From assembly GCA_946619625.1 (NCBI GenBank), contig CAMOMF010000083.1, forward strand, positions 1-18,531: a DNA stretch of 18,531 nucleotides. The letters are read 5' to 3'. Positions within the stretch are counted from its first letter, which is position 1; the number at the start of each line of letters is the position of its first letter. This DNA is from an uncultured Bacteroidales bacterium (GTDB taxonomy: Bacteria > Bacteroidota > Bacteroidia > Bacteroidales > Paludibacteraceae). Below the pieces are notes generated by a model. The model saw nothing but the letters and a program-made list of their open reading frames with translations, searched no databases and was not told where the DNA came from. Both the position numbers and the translations under genes were made by a program. Positions 13,212 to 18,531 of this stretch are shown one piece after another.

Positions 13212-13689
13212 CCATGTTATAGACATCGACCCGCACAACCCATTCAGTGTGATGAAAGCGAACCGATTGTACAAGCAATACCGCAAAGAGTTCGAAAACA
13301 AGGTAGACCAATTTCTTGAGGACTTGGCGAACCTTGGACGCGATACGCTTGACGCTTGCGGGTACACATCGAGTGGCGGAGAAATCACGGTGACGGTCGA
13401 ACCACTTGAAGACGGGTACTGCATCAATGCGGCGGGCAAAGGCATCGTGATACTTGAGTTCGGCGCCGGCGATACGGTCGCCACGGGAAACAAGTACGCA
13501 TCCATGATGCCGTTCCCTGTTGAGCCTGGCTCGTATTCCGCCACGCACGACCATCAGTATGAACTGACGGGTCGGTGGGTGTTTGGTGGTGTTGTGTACA
13601 CACAGATAACACCGCGCAACGGTATGCAGACGGCATGGGAAACGGTGATGCAGAACTGGCGAGACATTGCAGAGAGGATATTCTCATGA
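13204..13689 (+). CDS. HK97 gp10-like head-tail joining protein (161 aa)
   Basis: The C-terminal half has features of the HK97 gp10-like group: GKGIVILEFGAG (about 79-90), the PGSYS motif, and a region RWVFGGVVYTQITPRNGMQTAW where relatives have aromatic residues then a proline-arginine-glycine-methionine turn. Such proteins join completed tails to heads. The start is GTG 13204, giving MADHVIDID, overlapping the upstream stop. The N-terminal 45 residues are a long helix (ANRLYKQYRKEFENKVDQF). Confidence 0.75.
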   Translation: MADHVIDIDPHNPFSVMKANRLYKQYRKEFENKVDQFLEDLANLGRDTLDACGYTSSGGEITVTVEPLEDGYCINAAGKGIVILEFGAGDTVATGNKYASMMPFPVEPGSYSATHDHQYELTGRWVFGGVVYTQITPRNGMQTAWETVMQNWRDIAERIFS

Positions 13690-14084
13690 AGATAACGCGA
13701 AACGCTGTATACAACTACATAGCTGATGCGGTATCGGCGGAACATCCGAATGCGTATGTAGCAAGCATCTACGAACCGATTCCCGATTCTCTGCCCGCTG
13801 TGTTCGTCCGTGAGATTGGCGACTTCCGCAATCGGGAGAACATGACGTTCGCGGGTGTGCAAGGTGTGCGGACAAGCACCTTCGAGATTCAAGTAGTCAG
13901 CGGACACACCAATGGCTCGATGTCTGAAGCCTACGCTCTCCTGGAAACTGCGCGACAGGCATTCTTCTCGCTACATTATAATGAAACAAATACTGTGATT
14001 GTCGAAGACGGGCAGAACGGAAACTACCGTCTGAGGGCATCATATCGGCGAGTTATCGGTGATGCCGATGAACTGCCAACATAA
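13686..14084 (+). CDS. Tail terminator candidate (132 aa)
   Basis: Directly before the major tail protein, siphophages encode the ring protein that stops tail tube growth. This product has the expected size and an alpha/beta pattern: helix (NAVYNYIADAVSAEHP), strand (AVFVREIG), strand (STFEIQVVSG), helix (MSEAYALLETARQAFFSL), strand (YRLRASYRRVIG). ATG 13686 overlaps the previous stop in an ATGA arrangement and follows an AGAGAGGA site. Family membership was not recognised beyond this pattern. Confidence 0.65.
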   Translation: MKITRNAVYNYIADAVSAEHPNAYVASIYEPIPDSLPAVFVREIGDFRNRENMTFAGVQGVRTSTFEIQVVSGHTNGSMSEAYALLETARQAFFSLHYNETNTVIVEDGQNGNYRLRASYRRVIGDADELPT

Positions 14085-14096
14085 GGAGGACACACC

Positions 14097-14210
14097 ATGA
14101 AATGTGTCTACTGTGGGAAAGAACTTCCCAAGGGCGCGACGCAGTGTCCGCACTGCTATGCCGAGGTCAAGGTAGAAGCGCCGAAGAAAACTTCTAAAGG
14201 AGAAAAGTGA
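14097..14210 (+). CDS. Tiny zinc-ribbon protein (37 aa)
   Basis: The frame reads MKCVYCGKELPKGATQCPHC then a basic tail (VKVEAPKKTSKGEK). Two CxxC knuckles (C3/C6 and C17/C20) make a classic zinc ribbon. It has one of the best ribosome binding sites in the window (AAGGAGGA, eight bases upstream), which argues strongly that it is expressed. It lies between the tail terminator and the major tail protein, and its last codons contain the binding site of the next gene. Its role is unknown; a structural or regulatory zinc protein co-expressed with the tail tube is inference. Confidence 0.75.
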   Translation: MKCVYCGKELPKGATQCPHCYAEVKVEAPKKTSKGEK

Positions 14211-14211
14211 T

Positions 14212-14703
14212 ATGGCGGGCGAAATTTCCAGTGCTGATATCAAAATCAAATACGCTGTAGAAGCAACAGCGGGTGTGCGTCCTACCTCTGGGTACAAAGA
14301 GAAAGCATCGGGCGCAACCCTCAACATTGCCGACTACGTGACGGGCATTTCTGGCCTCACCGCTGAGTTCGAGCAGTACGACGTGACTCCGCTGTCTGAG
14401 ACTCGTAGACATCGTTTCGTAAAGGGTCTCCAGGGCAACGACGGTAACCTCTCTCTGAACTGCAACATCAACCCCGTGTCTCGTTCTGATTGGAACGCAA
14501 TCGTCACTGAGTATGCCGCTTTGACGGGCGGCAAGGGTATGTGGTTCGAGTTCATCCTCCCGGGTGATACGCAATCAATGTACTTCCGTGGCGAACCCTG
14601 TGAGATGGGGTTCCCCGATGTTGAAGCCGCACAGGCTGTTCAGGGTGCTGTGCAGATTATCGAGAATGAGTGCGCTGGTTGGGCGGCAAATTCCACGACT
14701 TGA
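14212..14703 (+). CDS. Major tail (tube) protein
   Basis: Major tail proteins polymerise into the tail tube. The product (163 aa) has the right size, a beta-rich sequence and the usual position before the chaperone pair. Segments such as IKIKYAVEATAGVRPTSGY at the N terminus and SETRRHRFVKGLQGNDGNLSL are typical of the Clostridia siphophage type as I recall it, and the C-terminal DVEAAQAVQGAVQI strand is common in these proteins. An AAAGGAG site precedes ATG 14212. The terminator just downstream (14715-14747) supports high expression relative to the genes after it. Confidence 0.85.
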   Translation: MAGEISSADIKIKYAVEATAGVRPTSGYKEKASGATLNIADYVTGISGLTAEFEQYDVTPLSETRRHRFVKGLQGNDGNLSLNCNINPVSRSDWNAIVTEYAALTGGKGMWFEFILPGDTQSMYFRGEPCEMGFPDVEAAQAVQGAVQIIENECAGWAANSTT

Positions 14704-14714
14704 TGACACTATAA

Positions 14715-14747
14715 CGGGGCGGACAAACGCTCTGCCCCGACTTTTTT
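14715..14747 (+). terminator. Partial terminator after the major tail gene
   Basis: CGGGGCGGA (14715-14723) pairs with TCTGCCCCG (14731-14739), a 9-bp stem with one G-U pair and a 7-base loop, followed by ACTTTTTT. It lies between the tail tube and chaperone genes, where partial read-through would lower chaperone and tape measure levels. Confidence 0.85.
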
Positions 14748-14761
14748 GAAGGAGCGTATGT

Positions 14762-15142
14762 ATGGCGAAGAGTGACAGAACGAAGATTGAGTTTGATTAC
14801 GACAACAAACATTATTGTCTCATGTACACTGCGAACAGCTTGAAGAAGTTGGAGCAGCGGCATGGCATCAAGTTCGCAAAGCTTGATGAGATGATATTCA
14901 GCGCCCCCGAAGTGCTGTTCCGTGGAGCATTCTATGCGAACCATCCAACCGAGAGTGACAGCAAGGTTCATGAAATCTACACGTCCTTGAAACGGTCGGC
15001 AGAAGATTCGGAGAAGGAGTTTGACGAAGACGGTCGAGAAGTTGATCAACTGACGCAGACCCTTGCCAGTATGCTTTCCGAAGCGGTGGACGAACTGATG
15101 GGACGCGGTGAAAAGGGAAACGTGAGTTGGAAGGTGACGTAA
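14762..15142 (+). CDS. Tail assembly chaperone G-like protein (126 aa)
   Basis: The protein resembles the DUF5055-type chaperones of Firmicutes siphophages: KIEFDYDNKHYCLMYTANSLKKLEQ at the start is a beta hairpin plus helix followed by a helical body. Such proteins coat the tape measure before tube assembly. An AAGGAG site precedes ATG 14762. Near its end the codons AAG GGA AAC contain the slippery heptamer GGGAAAC (15115-15121), at which some ribosomes shift back one base and continue into the next frame, making the longer G-T product. Confidence 0.82.
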   Translation: MAKSDRTKIEFDYDNKHYCLMYTANSLKKLEQRHGIKFAKLDEMIFSAPEVLFRGAFYANHPTESDSKVHEIYTSLKRSAEDSEKEFDEDGREVDQLTQTLASMLSEAVDELMGRGEKGNVSWKVT

Positions 15143-15161
15143 CCGCACCGCCACTTTCCAA
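15115..15161 (+). promoter_or_regulatory. Programmed -1 ribosomal frameshift site
   Basis: GGGAAAC (15115-15121) fits X-XXY-YYZ in the frame of the G gene. After a spacer of five bases, TTGGAA (15127-15132) pairs with TTCCAA (15156-15161), with GGTG/CACC inside, a stem placed as expected to stall ribosomes. The -1 frame is open from here to 15591. Confidence 0.85.
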
Positions 15162-15591
15162 TGTAGATATAGACGAGCAGAGTGAACAGAGTTTCAGTGA
15201 CACGTTGGACAAACTGTGCGCTTACTACATGGCGATGGGTGTACCTTGTAGCGAGTTCTGGGACGGGGACTACACTCTGCTTAAATTTTATGTGCATAAG
15301 CACAAGATTGCGGTAGAGCAGAAAAACGAAGAGTTGTGGTTGCAAGGAGCGTATTTCTACGAAGCTATGGCGACGGCGCTTGCCAACGCTTTCAGCAAGC
15401 ATAGCAACGCGAAATACCCGGAGAAACCGCATCGTCTCACTGAGTTATCAGAGGAAGAAAAGAAAATAGAGCAAGAGAAGATGGTTGAAAACTTCCGTGC
15501 TCAATTGATAGCTGCACGAGACCGTTTTGACGCGAAACATAAACGTGAACAAGGTGGTGAAGACCTTGGAAGTAGAAAACCTGGTATTTAA
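15121..15591 (+). CDS. Tail assembly chaperone T extension, made by -1 frameshift
   Basis: This frame has no credible start of its own; its first residues overlap the G gene and only a TTG is available. It is therefore read as the C-terminal extension of the G protein after slippage at 15115-15121, giving a fusion of about 276 residues (120 from G plus 156). The T part is helical: SFSDTLDKLCAYYMAMG, then KHKIAVEQKNEELWLQGAYFYEAM and a highly charged end (ELSEEEKKIEQEKMVENF). In known siphophages the T domain bridges the tape measure and tail tube. The G-T order before the tape measure is the standard one. Confidence 0.82.
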   Translation, partial: RELEGDVTAPPLSNVDIDEQSEQSFSDTLDKLCAYYMAMGVPCSEFWDGDYTLLKFYVHKHKIAVEQKNEELWLQGAYFYEAMATALANAFSKHSNAKYPEKPHRLTELSEEEKKIEQEKMVENFRAQLIAARDRFDAKHKREQGGEDLGSRKPGI

Positions 15592-17557
15592 CATCAAGCG
15601 AACAGGCGACGTTGCCGCTCGCGGTGTTGACAGGCTATCCAACTCACTCAAAAAGTTAAAAAGTTCTTCGGAGTCCTCCAACAAAGGTCTTGGAAAGGTT
15701 CTACACTCATTCGGGCGGATGGCGAAGATTATGCTTCTCCGCCAGGCAATCCGTGCCTTGATTAAGGCAATGGAAGAAGGTCTGAAAAGCGCATACGCAT
15801 TCAACAGCATGGCTGGTGGCGAGATGTCCGCAGCGCTTGATAGCTTGAAATCTGCGGCGGTACAGACCACAGGTGCTTTGGGGTCTGCATTCGGTGAGAT
15901 GATTGCGACGGTCGCTCCGATTCTCATCTCTCTGCTGAACCTCATCACCAAGGTCGCCAATGGATTCGCTCAGTTGATGGCAGTTCTCAGCGGACGTGGT
16001 ACGTACACTAAGGCGATTGCGTCGTCTGAGAAATGGGCAAAGGCGACAGACAAGGGTTCTAAAGCTGCGAAAGAGTGGAAGAACCAAATCATGGGGTTCG
16101 ATGTAATAAACCGCCTTGAAGAACCGACCGATACATCAAGTGGTAGTGGTGCTGATGCTCCATATGAGGGTGCATTTGAACTTGCCAAGGCTGAGAACGA
16201 ATGGGCGAAACAGCTCCGTGAACTGACTCTCGATTGGTGGAACAGTTTAAACCTTGAGCCGTTGACACAGGCATGGGAGCGTCTGAAAACAGCAGTTATG
16301 GATTTTGTCAGCATTGTTGACGACGCTTTATATTGGGCATATACGAATGTTCTGTTGCCACTTGCGGGATGGGTGATTGAAGAAGCAGCACCCGCTGGAA
16401 TCAATTTATTGGCATCTGCTTTTGAGTTCTTGAACCGAGTCCTTCGTTGGCTTCAACCATATGCGCTTTGGGTATGGGAAAATTGGTTAAAGCCACTTGC
16501 CAAATGGACGGGCGATAAAGTCGTCTCTGCTCTCAGAACGTTGGCCAAGGTGTTTGAAGACCTTACAGCATACATTGACACTTTGGAAGGATTAAGCTTC
16601 ACAGAAGCGCTTCAGAAGATATTCGACGATGCCATCGCTTGGATTCAAAGTTATGATTGGGCGGGTGTCGGTGACAAAATCTATAACAGCGTCAAGGCTG
16701 TATGGACATTTGTCAAAGACAAAATAGTGAAGTTCTTCACTGAAGGCGGCGCAGCTACGCTCGTTGAAGACATTGGCAAAGCAATTGGAGCGGCTATTGA
16801 AGGTATCACCGAGATGATATTCAGTTATGTCTTCAATGTCATCCAAGATGTCGGAATGAAGTTGCAAGAGCCAACTGAAAACATTGGTAAAGATATCATG
16901 GACGCTCTACTGAAAGGCATTGAGTTCTTTGTGGATATCGGCAATTGGGTCTGGGATCATATTTGTCAACCATTTATCAATGGATTCAAAAAAGGATTCC
17001 GTATTGATACGCACTCTGGTGTTATGGAAGACATGGGCGCAGACATGATGAATGGTTTAGGGTATGGAATGGACACGCATTTCACACCAGTTCAGAACAC
17101 TGCGAATGATATTAAGTCAACGATGCAAGGCATTATTCCAGACATTATTGATGTAGACAGGAACGTAGCTGGCTTGTATTCAGATGCGTACAAAGCGACT
17201 TTACAGTTGAACGAATTGGCGCGGGCGCAAGGTGTTTCTGCTCATTCAAGAACGTCTGCGACTTCAACACAAAGGTATGCAACAGGCGGTTTCCCAGACG
17301 TTGGCGAATTGTTTATTGCTCGTGAAGCGGGCGCAGAGTTGGTTGGTTCTATTGGTGGCAAAACTGCTGTGGCAAATAATGATCAGATTGTTAAAGGCAT
17401 CAGCAATGGTGTGTATGATGCAGTACGGAGCGCAATGAACTCTGCAAATGTTGGGAACAATTCTGACCGTCCAATTGATATTTATCTCGATGGCAATGTG
17501 ATTGCCCGTTCGACTACACGATATCAGCGGCAATACGCTCGTGCTGGGACAATGTAA
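15566..17557 (+). CDS. Tail tape measure protein
   Basis: The tape measure sets tail length and helps DNA delivery. About 663 residues suggests a tail near 100 nm by the usual rule. Seen features: an N-terminal start (LEVENLVFNIK), a charged helix, a hydrophobic helical stretch (about 98-140, GALGSAFGEMIATVAPILIS and following), tryptophan-rich amphipathic helices in the middle, and the conserved C-terminal GELFIAREAGAELVG, AVANNDQIV and GVYDAVRSAM. TTG 15566 is preferred because AAGGTGG (15551-15557) is correctly spaced; GTG 15545, GTG 15557 or TTG 15527 are alternatives. It overlaps the chaperone frame by 26 bases. Confidence 0.9.
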   Translation: MEVENLVFNIKRTGDVAARGVDRLSNSLKKLKSSSESSNKGLGKVLHSFGRMAKIMLLRQAIRALIKAMEEGLKSAYAFNSMAGGEMSAALDSLKSAAVQTTGALGSAFGEMIATVAPILISLLNLITKVANGFAQLMAVLSGRGTYTKAIASSEKWAKATDKGSKAAKEWKNQIMGFDVINRLEEPTDTSSGSGADAPYEGAFELAKAENEWAKQLRELTLDWWNSLNLEPLTQAWERLKTAVMDFVSIVDDALYWAYTNVLLPLAGWVIEEAAPAGINLLASAFEFLNRVLRWLQPYALWVWENWLKPLAKWTGDKVVSALRTLAKVFEDLTAYIDTLEGLSFTEALQKIFDDAIAWIQSYDWAGVGDKIYNSVKAVWTFVKDKIVKFFTEGGAATLVEDIGKAIGAAIEGITEMIFSYVFNVIQDVGMKLQEPTENIGKDIMDALLKGIEFFVDIGNWVWDHICQPFINGFKKGFRIDTHSGVMEDMGADMMNGLGYGMDTHFTPVQNTANDIKSTMQGIIPDIIDVDRNVAGLYSDAYKATLQLNELARAQGVSAHSRTSATSTQRYATGGFPDVGELFIAREAGAELVGSIGGKTAVANNDQIVKGISNGVYDAVRSAMNSANVGNNSDRPIDIYLDGNVIARSTTRYQRQYARAGTM

Positions 17558-17570
17558 GGGGTGAAGAAAC

Positions 17571-17933
17571 ATGACTTTAACAGTAAACAACGTTGATATC
17601 ATCCCATACATTGCTCGCGGTGGAATTAAGTGGCAGAGATCAGATATTGACTCGCCAGACACAGGGCGCACACTTGACGGACTTATGCATCGTGGCAGAA
17701 TCGCCACAAAGATTCGCATGGATATCACTTGCCGCCCATTGACAGCGAGTGAGTTGAGTATCGTTTTGAATGCCATATACCCAGAGTATGTGACGGTCAG
17801 ATATGATGACCCAATGCAAGGTGCGGTCACGAAGATAATGTATTCTAATAACAATCCCGCTTCGTTCTTGATAATCCAAGAAGACGGGACAGAGATGTGG
17901 ACAGACATCACATTCCCTCTGATAGAACAATAA
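17571..17933 (+). CDS. Small tail-tip protein, DUF6711-like (120 aa)
   Basis: Short proteins with this profile follow the tape measure gene in many Firmicutes siphophages. The GIKWQRSDIDSPDTGRTLDGLMHR segment (residues 18-41) resembles that family as I recall it. The rest is beta-rich (ATKIRMDITCRPL, EYVTVRYDDP), consistent with a distal tail or tail-tip assembly component. A GGGGTG site precedes ATG 17571. Assignment to a precise ring of the tail tip is not possible from sequence alone. Confidence 0.75.
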   Translation: MTLTVNNVDIIPYIARGGIKWQRSDIDSPDTGRTLDGLMHRGRIATKIRMDITCRPLTASELSIVLNAIYPEYVTVRYDDPMQGAVTKIMYSNNNPASFLIIQEDGTEMWTDITFPLIEQ

Positions 17934-17949
17934 GTATAGAGGTGGTTCA

Positions 17950-18531
17950 GTGAAAACAGCATCATCGATTTATAAAATTCTCAGAACTGCCAAGACTTCA
18001 TGGTATGAATGGCAAGTCGTTCGTGGAACGACAACATACGGCCTTGACCGCATGAAAAGCTTGAGCGTTTCATCTATGCTGACAGGAACGAGCGGCATGG
18101 AAGTTGGAAATGCCAATGCTGCTGAGTGTCGAGTGACGCTGATTGAGGATTCAGCAAATTGGGAGCGCATGGCTCAGTTCTCACTGCAATTCCGTATTTG
18201 CAACGAGAGCGGTGTGAACAAGTCCGAATGGATAACGTTTGGCACTTACTACACCGATGTGCGTAGTGAAGATCATCAAGGCAATTTGTCTATCATCGCA
18301 TATGATGCCATGATGAAGACAGAACGTTCGTGGGTTAGTAGTATTCCGAGTGCGTCTATGCCAACGGCATTTCCAATCACTGCACGAGCATGGGCGACGC
18401 TGATTCAGAACACCGGGTTGGTGACATTTGATGATATCACCACGCTTGATGATACGGTTGCTTTTGTTGGGTTAAATACTTCCACGACTATCCGTGATGT
18501 ACTGAGGTCAATTGCGGCAGTTCACGGTGGA
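17950..18531 (+). CDS. Tail protein, partial, continues past the window
   Basis: The frame opens at GTG 17950 after AGAGGTGG and stays open for 194 codons to the last base, so the C terminus is missing. The segments SEWITFGTYYTDVRSED and LSIIAYDAMMKTERSW (about residues 91-128) resemble tail hub or baseplate-type proteins of Clostridia siphophages, where a strand pair is followed by an AYDAM motif. An initial stretch WYEWQVVRGTTTYGLDRMKSL and the TSGMEVGNANAAECRVTL strand pattern fit a beta-rich tail-tip domain. It probably carries a longer C-terminal region, perhaps a receptor-binding or peptidoglycan-cleaving part. Confidence 0.8.
   Translation, partial: MKTASSIYKILRTAKTSWYEWQVVRGTTTYGLDRMKSLSVSSMLTGTSGMEVGNANAAECRVTLIEDSANWERMAQFSLQFRICNESGVNKSEWITFGTYYTDVRSEDHQGNLSIIAYDAMMKTERSWVSSIPSASMPTAFPITARAWATLIQNTGLVTFDDITTLDDTVAFVGLNTSTTIRDVLRSIAAVHGG

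Noticed and set aside
1..18531. CRISPR array, integrase, insertion sequence, attachment sites or ribosomal RNA
   Set aside because: I looked for regularly spaced long repeats, recombinase motifs and transposase genes and saw none; the 28-bp and 9-bp repeats have no spacers.

Overview
This window reads as part of a tailed phage or prophage (siphovirus morphology) of a Gram-positive bacterium. A gut-type Clostridia host is my best guess, from the gene families, strong AGGAGG-type ribosome binding sites and several GTG/TTG starts. No integrase, lysis gene or host gene is visible, so free phage and prophage cannot be told apart.

Layout. (1) 1-621: no convincing gene; iterated short repeats downstream of a terminator. 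(2) 637-4098: a leftward operon of nine small genes, almost all of unknown function, closed by a rho-independent terminator at 622-647. Six of the nine start sites share the leader AAGGGGGAT. Only one gene is recognisable, a cysteine-rich Gp88-family phage protein. (3) 4099-5444: a control region with a ribbon-helix-helix gene (4347-4595), 28-bp tandem repeats, palindromes overlapping a candidate promoter, and a mirrored array of six GGAACA motifs just upstream of the packaging genes. (4) 5445-7979: a small HTH protein (possible small terminase), the large terminase, and an HNH homing-endonuclease-like gene. (5) 7980-8521: a non-coding block with a run of hairpins and a complete tRNA-Gln(TTG) gene. 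(6) 8522-18531: a compact rightward head-tail operon: small protein, SPP1-type portal, MuF-like minor head protein, scaffold, HK97-fold major capsid, tiny basic protein, gp6-like connector, head closure, HK97 gp10-like protein, tail terminator, 37-residue zinc ribbon, major tail protein, terminator, tail chaperones G and G-T made by a -1 frameshift, tape measure, a short distal tail protein, and a tail protein that runs off the window.

The rightward genes form a working morphogenesis line: packaging enzymes, procapsid (portal, scaffold, capsid), connector and closure, tail tube, then chaperones, tape measure and tail tip. The leftward operon differs in ribosome binding sites and restriction-site content (seven GGATCC sites in 4.6 kb, none noticed in the remaining 14 kb), which suggests a separately acquired accessory cassette. 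The strongest mechanistic calls are the frameshift heptamer GGGAAAC at 15115-15121 with a stem five bases downstream, and the tRNA-Gln cloverleaf. The most open question is what the leftward cassette and the mirrored GGAACA array do.
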